A stretch of 64,000 bases of DNA from Cryptomeria japonica (GCF_030272615.1 NC_081406.1:471066400-471130399), one strand, 5' to 3'; shown: positions 1 to 11,334, counted from the stretch's first letter. Notes: generated by a model from the letters alone, not told the origin. Numbers and translations are program-made.

Positions 1-2
1 CT

Positions 3-431
3 GGGGTGACATGGATGGCACCGGATGAAGGGAGGATTAAGATTAACTTTGATGGCACTTCAAAGGGGAACCTGGGGATTGGGGGTGCTAGATGTATTGC
101 ATGTGACCACAACGAAAACATTCTAGCAGAAAGATTGTAGCACTTGGGGGAAACCACAAACAACCTTGCAAAGTTCAGAGCGGCCCTACTTGGCCTAAAG
201 CTAGGTCTGGAACTAAATGCAAGGCAGTTGCATCTTGAAGGAGATACCCTGATCACTGTCAATGCCATCAAACAGAATTCAATACCAAACTAGAAGTTGG
301 GCCGATGGTTGAGGCCAATCTGCGACCTCATTAGCATGTTCGTAGATTTCAAGTTGTCGCATGTCTACTGTGAAAAGAACGAACTTGCTGATGAGTTAGC
401 CAAACACACCACAAAGAAAGTTTCTGGCTAA
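3..431 (+). pseudogene. LINE-type RNase H domain, degenerate
   Basis: Frame 3 from position 3 reads as the RNase H-like domain (RVT_3 type) found at the C-terminus of plant LINE reverse transcriptases and related proteins. Landmarks are W-x-A-P near the start, KINFDGTSKG, a GIGG turn, an internal LHLEGDTLI stretch and the closing KNELADELAKH, followed by a natural stop at 429-431. Two in-frame TAG codons (about 138 and 292) interrupt it; the second replaces what is normally a tryptophan (NWKL). The upstream part of the element lies outside the window. This is a decayed retroelement end, not an active RNase H. The domain call is strong; assignment to a LINE rather than a stand-alone RNase H gene is inference. 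Confidence 0.75.
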
Positions 432-432
432 A

Positions 433-1990
433 ATGGCACGAAGTCTGAGGATGAATTGGAGGAGAAATGATGGTGGGCCCCTGGATATTATCATCACATC
501 ATTACCAATTACGTTGGCGCAGAGAGAGAGGACAGAGGATCTCTTTTCACGTGCAGGCCAGTGTACTGATGTTGTAGTGGCATTGCAATCTTTAAAGAGA
601 CAGATCATAACGGAAGGTTTCCCGAGAGATCAGGTATGACATGTCAGTGGCCAACGTAGCCTTTGGGCTACAAACATCATTTCTAGACATGGAGCATAAA
701 CCTATGCGTGTGATTCATTAACAAGACATTAATTACCCATCTCACAAGCAGATTTGAGTGGATTTGAAATGTCATGGCCAAACTAAGGTGACATTATGGT
801 AAGGGCATATGAGAATGTGGCTACCAATATTTGATGACAGATTGCTCAATATTATTTATACCCTTCAGCGGCTACTGGTGACTCAAGCATGTTGGTTTGA
901 AAGTTGTATCATTAGCCTTCAATAATGGATATACCCATTAGGTTAGTCTCCAACAATCGTCAGATGTCTTTTTTGGATAAGGTTTTTGAGAAGAGACTCA
1001 AAACCATCCTCAATTCCTCTCGCTCCCTGGTCATCCATGCAGTGGAGACAATTCTTGGGGACGAATTTTTGAAGGCATGTCACATGAACCATGTTAACAG
1101 TTATATCTACACCATGTTTTCTGGTGGTCGTCCTGGGAATGGGAGAAACGAAGGCGGGGGTGAGGATTTTATGTCAAAAGGTTTTGAAGAACCCATACTT
1201 AGGCGATATTGACAACGTCCTAGAGAATACAGACGAGGAGAAGCGGATTCCTCTCCCTCAAGATTACCATGTGGTCCAAAGGCAGGGGAAAGAGGTGACA
1301 AAATTGCCCTTGGTCAATACCACAGATCCGGTGTTGTTTGAGGGTAGGAAGTCGTCCATTGCCAAAAATCTTGTGTTCCTTAAGAAACTAATGGGAATAA
1401 TGCTGAATGAAGGTGGTGATTGGGTGAAGAATTATCTGCAAAGCGAGGGCTTGGAAAGCGATGATGAGGAGACTGAATTTGGCACTATGATAAAAGAGGT
1501 GGTGGACGACGGCAAGGAGGAAGACCCCCTTTGAGTTGCTGAGTTTCTGGCCCATGAAGATTGCAGCCAAAATGCCTGGTCAAAACTCATGCCAAGGAAA
1601 GGAGGAAGCCGAAGGTGCCATGAGAAGGGTTTGCTCTCCTTTTTGTGTATAGTTTTCCTGAGTAACAATAGGATATATACTGGTGTTTGTACTCTAGAAT
1701 GGGACTGTTAAAGTCAAACAAAATGTTTTTTGAAACTCTCTAGTGTCACCATTTTGGAGGGGGTGACACCATTTCAACCCTGTAATACAGCAAGGCTTCG
1801 CCCTTGGCTAATGGATGGGTAGATATGGGTATATTCACACTATGGGCCCCAATTTTGGACACTATAGTGATACTGGGCTCTACCCCTAATAGGTGGGTAG
1901 ACAGGTGAGATGATGCATAAGATGTAAAGTTTATTTTCTGATATCAATACAATGGATGTTGCACCATAGCAGCTATTAATTTACCAAAAA
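433..1990 (+). other. Unassigned ORFs and possible LINE 3' region
   Basis: This stretch follows the RNase H relic and holds short ORFs at 433-639, 925-1212 and 1091-1534. The last two overlap in different frames and may be one frameshifted reading frame of about 200 codons. Its C-terminal half is acidic (ESDDEETEF, DDGKEEDPL). I do not recognise it. The sequence ends near 1983-1991 in a short A-rich tail, which would fit a LINE 3' end, but no flanking duplication was found because the 5' end is outside the window. Confidence 0.3.
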
Positions 1991-2292
1991 AAATAATTAT
2001 AAAATATATTTTTTAATTGAATTGATTATTCTTAATGTCTACTAATAATTTTCTAAAAATATTTTGCTATACATTGCAATTATGAAATGGTAGATTATTT
2101 TTTTTTAAATATATCTATTTTTATTTTATATTTATACATCTATCTAAAACATAATTTTTATGAGGACATTTTATGTGGTGTTTATTTTGAGAATATTATG
2201 TTTATAATTAATATTAATATTTTGACATGTAACAGGTTGTCAAATTTAAGCTAAAAGATAAGAATTTTTGTTAACATCAACACACTCATGCC
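1991..2292. other. AT-rich spacer
   Basis: Very AT-rich sequence with long T and A runs. No reading frame, terminal repeat or RNA gene is visible. Confidence 0.6.
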
Positions 2293-2694
2293 ATTACACT
2301 CTACCCCTTGCTTCCATTGTAGAATGCCTCTCGACATTAATAAATCACTCCTATTCCTAGATTTTGTTTTGCAATGCCAGCAAAATTGAGCTTAACACAA
2401 TCTCTAGAAGGTTTCTTCCATGCATTCTTAGGATTTTTCAACCTATTCCAAACAAACCCATTCCCCGATGTCTTAATTAGGTTCCATCTTTACATTACAC
2501 TCTACCCCTTGCTTCCATTGTAGAATGCCTCTCGACATTAATAAATCCCTCCTAATCCTAGATTTTGTTTTGCAATGCTCACAAAATTGAGTTTAACCCA
2601 ATCTCTAGAAGGTTTCTTCCATGCATTATTAGGAATTTTCAGCCTATTCCAAACAAACCCATTCCCTAATGTTTTAATTAGGTTCCATCTTTAT
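2293..2694 (-). repeat. Tandem duplication of LINE RNase H start, 2 x 201 bp
   Basis: Two direct copies of about 201 bp (2293-2493 and 2494-2694) share the start ATTACACTCTACCCC and the end GTTCCATCTTTA and differ by scattered substitutions. On the reverse strand each reads into an RNase H N-terminus (W-K-K-P then VKLNF and GIAKQNLGIG), continuing the LINE relic to the right. The duplication arose inside the dead element. Confidence 0.8.
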
Positions 2695-3026
2695 AGAATT
2701 TTCCAATCAACTCCAAATGGCTTATTTGAAATTGGCTTCCAAGTATGAACTACTTGTGATATGCCTTTGTCTTCCTCCATATTTTCCACACCAAATTTTC
2801 CTTCTCCCTAAGATTGTGTGATTCCTTCCAGTCATAGATTTTGAACTATAGTGGATGAAAATTATCATTGAGAGGGATTTGAAAACCCCACTCTCAAGTG
2901 TTTTTAACCATGGAAATATCCAATTCCTTACTAACTCCAGTCTAAGCCATCCAACTTGCATTTCATAGAAGAATCTTCTCCAAATAACCCAATTCATCTT
3001 ACAATACAGAAATAGATGATCCCCAT
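2695..3026 (-). pseudogene. LINE zinc-knuckle (zf-RVT) fragment, left part
   Basis: The reverse strand reads DHLFLYCKM followed by NWVIWRRFFYEMQVGWL, matching the zf-RVT region between reverse transcriptase and RNase H of plant L1-type LINEs, then a segment with GRNHTILGRR in the place of the family ER-N-R-F motif. The frame enters from the hAT insertion at 3027: the preceding residues (SNLEYGD) lie at 8958-9000 on the far side of that insertion. The same LINE was therefore cut in two, and the halves rejoin in register at D-H-L. Stops and shifts show it is dead. Confidence 0.75.
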
Positions 3027-3407
3027 CATAGTTTCGAGGACTCCACGAGTTTTTCTAGAGACTCACAGGACTCACAAGTCCTAAGGCACTAAGTCAACTA
3101 GCCAAGGACTCGCAAGTCGAGTCCCAAAGAGTATCTGCCAAAACTCACTGAGTCCTGGCATGAGACTCAGCCGAGTCCTAGACTCAGACTTGCAAGTCCT
3201 GAAGCGGGACTCTCGCATCTAGCTGGGATGTCCAACAGCCTTAAAAATTGGGTTTTTTTTTTAAAAAAATTCACTTCATAATGCCTTTCTTGTCCAAAAC
3301 AAGTTTACATGGCTAAATAGGGTTGGAAGAAGTAGAGAAGAGAAGCATAGGAGATCGAAAAAGACCAAGTAAGCAATTTCCTCCTTAGTGAAAAAGATCT
3401 TGCAGAA

Positions 3408-3556
3408 TTGGAGAGAGGAGCAGCAGAATTTGATGCAATGGAGATGGACGAAGACAATTTTGAAGAAACAATTCATCATCATTTAGATACTGTAGAACCT
3501 TCTAGTTCAAGGCCTGAAAAATTGAGTTACTTTAGGAGAGGAAAGAGGAAGATGTA
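3408..3556 (+). pseudogene. Possible transposase C-terminal scrap in outer hAT
   Basis: An ORF begins MERGAAEFDAMEMDEDNFEE and runs through an acidic-serine stretch (DTVEPSSSRPEK) until the solo LTR at 3557 interrupts it. Its place near the transposon end and its acidic character resemble the poorly conserved tail of hAT transposases, including the acidic tail of the inner hAT at 8190-8249. There is no catalytic domain. The assignment is by context only. Confidence 0.35.
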
Positions 3557-5843
3557 TGTAATGTCCCTTCCCTGGAATTGCCTAGAAAATAACAGTCCTA
3601 TCTAAGTATAAGGAAATTTAATTTTAACATTACCAACATAGATAAACAGCAACACTAATTATCATTTAGATAAGCTAGTATAATAACATCTACATTCATA
3701 GGTAATAACATTAGATAATAACTTTCAGAATAACATATAGATGAATACCTGTCTTGTGCTCTAAATAGAGTGTAATGGGTTTAGGAATACCTGGAGATCC
3801 ATAGTAGAGTCCTGTAAACAGGTTAGGAGAAATGAAATCTATGTACAGAGTTGCATGAATGATTATAACAGGTTCTACTATCTGTGCTAAGTAAGATATC
3901 AGTTTGTTAAAGATGTATTCATGTATTGAACATAGGGTAGTTTGAACAAGTGTGGTGCCCAAGAGACTCCCCCAACTAGGCTCAAGGGCAGTCAAACCCC
4001 CTTTGACCCCACGCGGCCCATGCCATCAATGAGGTGGCCTACCTAGTGGGTATCCTATCACCGTTCTCCTCCACTTGTCATACCTATCCTATGTTCCACG
4101 TCTACTTCTTCATCCAATATGACAGAGGGAGGGGGTAGTCACAGTAAGGTGCCTAGGAAGCCCATACTTCGCAGGCCCAAGGGCAGCACCCTTGTATCCC
4201 CTTGGCCTCATGGGACTACCCAGTCTTAAACCATGAGGTGGCGTGCCTGTGAGATCACCCCAACACCATTATCCTAACTGTAATTTCTCCCTCTTCCATC
4301 ATACCAGCAACACTCAGAATATGTGATTCATTAGATGGATAATGATATAGTGAATTTGTAGAGTACTAATCAGTATAAATATGCAGAATGTCTGCATGAT
4401 AATCAGAAAACATACACATGCTGTATGCAGAGACATTATCATTAATATCGCCTCAGGATTCTATGTGTATGTCAACAGGGATGCATACCGATTGTTCTTA
4501 TTTACTGAACTTTGGAAGTGCTTAGTATATTATCTCCTTATTCTGATCTGAAAGTGTTATCTTTTTCTGTTATTGCTGGGCGGATGGATTCTTCAGACCT
4601 TCGATCTGATTGTTCTTCCTTAGGCAGCGATACCCTTAATTGCCATCATCATCGGTTGCTCATAATAAAACTTGAATATATTCAAAACTCCTCTAACCAG
4701 AATATTGGGAGGGATACGACAGTATGAACATTATAAGGTTTCGTATTAAGTATACATATTAAGTGCATTCCTATGCATACCACCAAGAACAAAGATGTTA
4801 CTGCCTGTAACTTAATAACGGTTCTGATCTGAACTGACCGATGGGGATGTTACTGGATGCTTTGATTCCTTTCCTTTATATCTCTTAATGTGAGGGAAAG
4901 GTCACACGTCTTCATCATGTATGCCCCTTGGAAAGAGATACACCCTTTCACCATTAGCACTCTTTGAAAGAGTGCAACTCTTCATTATTTCTGCCCTTTG
5001 AAAGGGACACAACCTTTCACAATCAGATCTGCACTTCTAATTTAAGTCAGTTCTGTACTTCTGATTCCCCAAAATATCCCCTCTCAAGTGAAGCTCTCTT
5101 CTCCCTTTTATACCTCATATTTGGGAGAGTCACAACTTATCATTTCATGCCTTTTGTCCATTCATTAACTTAATTAAATTTTTAATCATGTTTAATTATA
5201 TTCTTTTAGATTTTTATTTTTATTTTATTTTTATTCTTTAAATTTTAATTTTATTATTAATATTTACCTAAGTTACCGGGTTCGCCCTTGGACCCCCCTG
5301 GTACCGCACCTGGTTCAAACGGGTTCCTGGTTCGGGTCCGGTTCGACCAAGATTCAAAAAACCCAAAGGTGGTTCATCCCTGGTCGAACCCAGTCGAACC
5401 CGAGCAGACCCAGGTCGAACCCGGGCGGCTGGGCGACCCAAAAAAGAAAAATATATGCAAAGTTTAAATTTTTTTTGAATTTCGCCTTCTAAAAAGTGAA
5501 ACTTATACTCTAAAAGTGACTTCTAAAACATTATATTCACTCATTTCACCTCATTTGTGTTGCAAACAAAAGTTTTATGAGAGCAGGTTGAAGAAAGGGT
5601 GAACAAAATTTGGCTTCCAAGATCAAAGAGGAGCTGAAGACTGATTTTTGAAGCTTCAACAAGTGTTGCAGCATCATTTCCATACATTTTCAAGCTTCCA
5701 TTGGCTACAAGAGGTAGGTTTTTTAACATTTATTTCCAACTATTTTGTTTCACAAATTGTCAAACATGAAACTTGAATTTTTTTTCATTATTTAGTTTTT
5801 GTTTTTAAATATGTTTATATTATTTCTTGCCATAGGAACTAGA

Positions 5844-8249
5844 ATGGCATCTACATCTTCCTCCATTGGCAATGAACAAATAATTGCAAAACAAAGAAAT
5901 GATCCAAATTCTCCCTTATGGAAGTATGTTGACATTATAAAACAACTTCCAGGAGGTGGGGGATTCCGTTGGAGATGCCGAGGATGTGGTATTGAACGTA
6001 ATAGTTCATATTATCGGGTGGTAGGCCATTTGTGTGGAATAAAAGGAAGAGGCATCAAAAAATGCCCTGGAAAAGATGGTAAACCTATACTAGATGAGAC
6101 AATGATGAAATATATTAGGGAGCATGAGGCAGCAGAAGAGAGAGAAGCTCGTAGATTGAACCAAACCGCATCAAAGAAAACAAGGGGGGAATGCAAGCCC
6201 CTTCTAATCCCAATATTGTAGTAGAAGACCACCCCTTCTTTGCCACAAATGAACCTCAAAGTGAACCACCCTTGACACGTAAAAGAAATCAAGGGCCTTT
6301 AGAAACCGCATTTCAAAATGAGAGTAGAGACAATGTTGACGAAGATATAGTAAGGTGTATTTATGCAAATGGGTTGTCTTCCAATGTTGTTCGCTCCCCA
6401 TATTGGAAGCAAATGATAAAAAGTGTTAATGAGGCTCCAAGAGGGTATAAGGGCCCCAGTTATGAGCTAGTACGTGGAACATTATTGGAGAAAGAGGTGA
6501 AGAGGGTTGAAGATGCATGGAAACCCATAAGGGATTCATGGGTTGAGACAGGTGTAACAATTGTTTCAGATGGGTGGAAAGATGCTATAACCGTCCCTTG
6601 ATCAATGTCATAGCGGTGTCCCCTAAAGGGGCAATGTTTTTGAAAGTTGTGGATTGTGAGGGCCAAATAAAAGATGGCCAATTTATTGCTGAAATTCTCA
6701 TCTCCGCCATTGAGTCGGTGGGACCCGCAATGTTGTCCAAGTCATAACGGACAATGCAAAAAATTGTAGAGCTGCTGGTTTGTTGGTTGCGCAACGCTAT
6801 GATCACATCTTTTGGACACCTTGTGCGGTACATTCACTCAATCTTATGCTACAAAGGATTGGGCAAAAAATAAAATGGATCAGAGATGTGTATGCAGAGG
6901 CTGAGGACATCTAGATGTTCATCACAAACCACCACATGTCTCATGGGATTTTTAGAACCTATTCGAATTTGGAGCTATTGAAGGTAAGTGAAAAAGTAAT
7001 TTAATTTTACATTTTCTGATTTTTTTAATTTTCAATGTTCTTAATATCATTGTGTAAGCTGTTGTGTATTCTTCTTTAAACTTTGGCTTTATTTTTTAAT
7101 CATTTGGCATTAATTTGTGTTATAGGTTGCTGAGACCAGTTTTGCATCAAATACAATCGTCTTAAGACGACTTGTGAAAGTTAGAGTGGCACTATGCAAT
7201 ATGGTGATCAGCACCAATTGGACTGTATGGAAGCAGAGTAGCACTGAGAGGGCAGAAAAAATTAGGGAGAGAATATTGAATGAGAAATGGTGGGATCTTG
7301 TTACATATCTCCTAAGTATCACTAAGCCCATCATGAGCATGATTCGCTATACAGACATGGATAGGCCTTGCATATATGAGATTTATGATGGCATTGACCC
7401 CAGGAGAAATTCTTCAAAGAACTGGAAGCAATTATTGTAGAAAGGTGGAATAAGATGACCACTCCTTTGCATCTTCTTGCCTATGCCTTGACACCTAAGT
7501 ACTATAGCAATCAGTTTCTTGATAAACCAGGAAGGATTCCACCATGGAGTAATGGGTACAAGGCAGCATTTCTTAGACTATATCTTGATGATGATTTGCA
7601 AGATGTTGTTGCAAATGAGTTCATAGAATTCGCAAATGGGAATGGTCTAAGTGTTGATGCACTTCGTCATAGATCCAAGAAGGATGCTCATAGCTGGTGG
7701 TACTTCCAGGGCACATGCTTCCACCTACAACCCCTCGCTATAAAAGTTTTATGACAAGTTTAATTAATTAGAATTTTAAATTTACAGGTTTTAGTTTATT
7801 TATAGTTTACTTTGTCTTAATAGGTTGCTAGTAATTTTATTTTTATTAATGTATAACTTTAATTGTTTACTTTGTCTTCATAGGTTGCTAGTTCATCTGC
7901 TTCAGAAAGAAATTGGAGCACATACTCTTTCATCCACTCAGTAAAGCGCAATAGGCTGCTATCAAAAAGAGCGGAGAATTTAGTATATGTGCATTCCAAC
8001 CTACATCTTCTTTCACACAAACAACGTGACTACACAAAAGGAGAAACGAAGATGTGGGATATAGATCCAAAGCATACTAATTTGGATGCTCCTGCTTCTC
8101 AGCTTCTTGCATTGACACTTGATGACTCGGAAATCGAGCCAACTTATAGTGCAAGTGCAAGTGGCATTGGCTCATCTAATGTCAATGTCAATGAGGGGGA
8201 GGAGGAGGAGGAGGAGGAGGATGAATTAGATGATCCATTTGATGATTAA
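5844..8249 (+). pseudogene. hAT transposase, frameshifted (BED, DUF659, hAT C-terminal)
   Basis: Homology runs through the whole element. The BED-type zinc finger is at 5930-6090 (W-K-Y, C-x2-C, then H-x-C), starting from the ATG at 5844, which follows a probable splice acceptor (CCATAG). The DUF659 region covers 6390-6900 (RSPYW, TIVSDGW, then VITDNAKNCRAAG and WTPCAVHSLNL). The C-terminal dimerisation domain is at 7884-8040 (ASERNWSTYSFIHS and RNRLLSKRAENLVYVH), with an acidic tail. Probable introns are 6984-7125 (GTAAGT...ATAG) and 7758-7883. Frame changes near 6190 (a G run), 6595, 6722 and 7440, plus in-frame stops near 6912 and at 7752-7754, make it non-functional. The family cuts and pastes DNA in the nucleus; this copy cannot encode the full enzyme. 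Confidence 0.88.
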
Positions 8250-8440
8250 ACTTTATATTGTTGAAAGTTGAAACAATGATACTTGAATATTTTGTCATTT
8301 TGATAATAAACTTGATGTATATGATGCTATTATGGTATCATCATGATGCTATGATTACAAGCTTATGTTTGTTTTGTTGTTTATATGATGCTATGTGACA
8401 TGCAAATTTTACTTCATGCTTATAGGCTTCACAAATATCA

Positions 8441-8460
8441 ATATATATATATATATATAA
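8441..8460. repeat. AT dinucleotide microsatellite
   Basis: A short run of AT repeats lies downstream of the hAT transposase stop, inside the inner transposon. Confidence 0.8.
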
Positions 8461-8957
8461 AATTTACATGTTTTTGTACTAATGAACCCAAACGAACCCA
8501 ACCCCTTTTCAAAAATTTTCCGTACCGGCATACCGAGTTCTTCGAACCCGAACCGGTAACTTAGATATTTACCATTAAATTCTATTTCAAAGTGGTGACA
8601 TTACAATGTATATTGTATTTTGTTGTTTTCTCATTTTGACATACCATTATATATAAGCATTTATAAACTCTTGATGCTGTTATACATTTAAAAGTTTGAG
8701 TATGAATGATGAAATTTCAAATATCAAGTGTTTGAAGATCATATGACATGTGTAAGGTTTGAATCATGACAACTTGATAATCAAATTAGGCTCTTATGTT
8801 CTCTAAATGCATTAATTTCTTTCTTTTTTTGTGAAACTACGGTTTTCTTCTTTGTCAAGTCCTATCCCAAGTTTTTCGCTGAGTTCGTGCTGAGTCCCGA
8901 GTCCAAGTCCTATATTGGTTTGCCAAGTCTGAGCCAAGTCCGAGTCCTAAAACTTTG

Positions 8958-10860
8958 ATCTCCATATTCTAAGTTACTCATGCATAAAGCACATTTTGAA
9001 GGACCATGAAACCTTTGTATCAGTGAGAACATCATGTTGCGCATTTGTAAGTCCATGCTTGAGTTGCACATTCTTGTCTGGAAATTGCCTAACTTTCCCT
9101 TTAAGTTTTTCAAAAAGAAAAAATTTGAATGCCTCTTTAACTAAATTCTCTGTTGATCTGCTATTTTCCCATATAATATGTAACTCCATCTCACATTTGA
9201 TCTTATTTCTTTACAACTCCCTCTCTTTAACTAAAATGTGTGTTGATCTTTTATAATATTTTCCAGAACTACAAATGTTATTTCTATCCAAATGATGTGA
9301 CATTCCAAATGCTTCCATTTTATTCTTCGTGCTAAATATATGAGATTGTTTTCAACTTTATCATACCAAAACCTTTCCACATAAACATTTAGATTAGCAA
9401 GACTCTGCTCTTAAGCTAAAGGAACTGAACTTATGGAGGTATCATCTCAAAACAAAGCCTTCATACACTCATATTCTATCACAAATCCTGTTCAATTAAG
9501 GGGATAGAACTCCTCAAAAAATTCCATCCTTGAGAACCATAAGAAGGAGAAAAAACAAATATCCTTTCAATTTCCTGACTCTCAAAATAATTCCATGAAC
9601 CACACTTCTCCAAAGCATTTCCTTTCCTTTATATAACCTACCCTACCTGCATTCTATTTTGGTTGGCTTATCTATTTCCAAGTTGTCAAGGCACTCTTTC
9701 CTTTTACCTATGCCACAAGAAATTATTTGTATTCTTGGGACAACCTCAACTATTATATTTGGTTCTTGAAATAAAAACATCATGCATATTTGAACCACTT
9801 GTAGACAGCACCTTATTAATTCAGTTCTTACAAATGAGCTAAGATAATTTCCTTTCCATGGTGACAATTTTGCCCAAATTTGGTCTACCAATTTCTTCCA
9901 ACACCTTATACTTTCCTTTAGCATAGGAATTCCCAGGTATATACTTGATATTCAAAAAAATCCAAAACCAACGATCTTATAAGTTCTTTTTTCTGGCTTT
10001 CCTGGTACATCAAAGAAAAATATTGTCCTCTCCAACTACAACAGTTTCATAATTATTCAATATTTTCTTAAAAGATCATTTTTCCTAAAAAGCTGTAGCT
10101 CCTATCATCAAAGTATTGTTTAAAACTTGAATATTGGATAAAAGATCCATTGAGGGTAAGGTTAAACCTTTTATTCTTTTTTTTTATGTACCTTCTCTAT
10201 CATCCTTGCTAAGGCTTTCTCCACTTTAATAAATAGAATAGGCAAAGTGAACCTCCTTGCCTTAACCCCCTTGATGCATATATATGCCAGTCACTGAAGT
10301 TACAAAACAAGGGCTGAATATGGGCAAGCACTTATTCAACTGTCAACCCATGCACCCAATCCCGCAAAAAGTCAGACTTCTTTTGTATATATGTCAAAAA
10401 TTCCCAATTTACAATCATAAGTTATGTTTGAATCTAGTTTTTTCATCACTCATGTTTTCCTACTTTCGCGAACTTAATCAATAGGTTAATGAGCTAAAGG
10501 CATCCCATCTAATATACAAAGAGTGATCTAAAGGTATTTCAGAATTTTGTATCCTCCTATTTTGGGATTAAGGCTGGTAAAGTATTATTCCATTCTTCAA
10601 AACTGGATTTTTTCTCTTCCAAATTCTTGTATTTGCTTCTATCACCTTTCAGCCTATACTATACCAAAGTTTCTAAAAGAATCCTATCTGATACCTATCT
10701 GGTACTTGGGCTTTTTCTGCAATTAGGCCTACCACTATTTTTCCTCATTTTTTTTGGATCATTTCTTGCCTTAGAACTTATCACCCCTTCTAAAACAATA
10801 GTTAATTATTTCCCAACATCAAATGCCACTTCATTTACCTCTCCCTTAATTTAGTTAATA
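8958..10860 (-). pseudogene. LINE reverse transcriptase region, decayed
   Basis: Read on the reverse strand, this is the upstream continuation of the LINE split at 3027. Near 10720-10560 an IPK-like segment precedes the palm. Near 10290-10190 the frame gives ASRGLRQG followed, after a shift, by LPILFI and KALARMIEKVH, the RT motif GxRQGDPLSPxLF. Around 9930-9640 it reads CWKKLVDQIWAKLSPWKGNYL and SFVRTELIRCCLQ, the conserved thumb region of plant L1-type LINEs. At 9030-8966 it reads GPSKCALCMSNLEYGD, the first half of the zinc knuckle. Many stops and shifts are present. The endonuclease at 43950-44606 could be from the same element, but this is unproven. Confidence 0.75.
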
Positions 10861-10962
10861 GGGTTCTAGAATATTTCTTAGCTTCTTTCTGTTCATTATG
10901 GTTTTGTTTATTCTGCCAATTGTGTTGTCCAAGTCAACAAATGCACCACTCATAACAGTGCT
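10861..10962. other. Short spacer or junction between opposed LINEs
   Basis: This marks the change from reverse-strand LINE homology to forward-strand LINE tail. No exact junction or duplication could be fixed. Confidence 0.3.
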
Positions 10963-11334
10963 GTGGGGATAAAAATCCTTATGGACAAGCTGAAGGACCT
11001 ACATGAAGGCCATGTAATTCATGTTGTCAATGACAATGTTGCACCTGGGGTGAAGAGTGGAAAGGCTGGCCCCGGTACCAGAACTAGAGCTAGCAAGAAG
11101 AAAACTTCTCTTGTTGACTTTGTCAAGTTACATAAAAATTTCTACCAGCAAGAACTGGAGGCTATGAAAATTCTCAACCGGATGTAACAGAAGTTTTTTC
11201 CTGCTTCTCCTTTCTGTGTCTAGCAGATTAGGTAGTTTGTGTTGCTGGTTGTTTAGTTGGAGTTCATGGTTGCAAACATTTTGCTATTTTTTGGCTATGT
11301 TTTTGTTGTATCTATGCTTTATGTAAAGGGTTTC
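10963..11334 (+). mobile_element. Forward-strand LINE 3' end fragment
   Basis: A 74-codon ORF (10963-11187, basic, ending KKKTSLVDFVKLHKNFY... and a stop) is followed by a 3' UTR with TGTAAAGGGTTTCAGGCC. This UTR continues beyond element A at 20580 with CCTTCAAAACTTGTTTTACC. The same tail (AAGGGTTTCGGGGCCCCTTC) occurs in reverse at 46059-46130, so it is a recurring LINE 3' UTR. The ORF itself is not recognised; it may be the last codons of a LINE ORF. Element A inserted into the UTR, duplicating AGGCC. Confidence 0.5.

Larger units (their letters stand above)
5268..8564 (+). mobile_element. Inner hAT DNA transposon, 3.3 kb, ends intact
   Basis: Terminal inverted repeats CTAAGTTACCGG...CCGGTAACTTAG are perfect over 12 bp. 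They are flanked by perfect 8-bp target duplications ATATTTAC (5260-5267 and 8565-8572), the hAT hallmark. Subterminal regions are dense in GGTTCG/CGAACC motifs (5275-5430 and 8485-8555), likely transposase binding repeats. The internal region encodes a frameshifted transposase. The perfect ends suggest a fairly recent insertion that could still be mobilised in trans; that is inference. Confidence 0.92.
3557..8605 (+). mobile_element. Solo LTR (about 1.74 kb without nested hAT)
   Basis: The element begins TGTAATGTCCC and ends GGTGACATTACA, giving TG...CA ends within a 9-bp inverted repeat (TGTAATGTC/GACATTACA). Perfect 5-bp duplications ATGTA flank it at 3552-3556 and 8606-8610. No internal coding region and no second LTR exist, so this is a solo LTR left by recombination. 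It sits in the outer hAT, and the inner hAT lies near its 3' end. A TATA-like TTTATATC occurs near 4875. The sequence at 3960-4265 contains two loosely repeated blocks (CAAGGGCAG... and ATGAGGTGGC...). The orientation is inferred from the TATA-like site only. Confidence 0.8.
3027..8957. mobile_element. Outer hAT-like transposon, internally deleted
   Basis: The ends are imperfect terminal inverted repeats: CATAGTTTCGAGGACTC at the left, and CAAAGTTTTAGGACTC when the right end is read in reverse. They are flanked by near-identical 8-bp duplications, ATCCCCAT (3019-3026) and ATCTCCAT (8958-8965). Subterminal regions at 3035-3215 and 8850-8950 are packed with GACTC/GAGTC repeats, as is usual for hAT ends. 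Removing the element restores the LINE zinc-knuckle frame. Without the nested solo LTR it is only about 0.88 kb, so it is a deletion derivative with no complete transposase. Confidence 0.8.

Noticed and set aside
8190-8230. GAG/GGA microsatellite
   Set aside because: It encodes the acidic tail of the hAT transposase, a common feature of the family, so it is not a separate feature.
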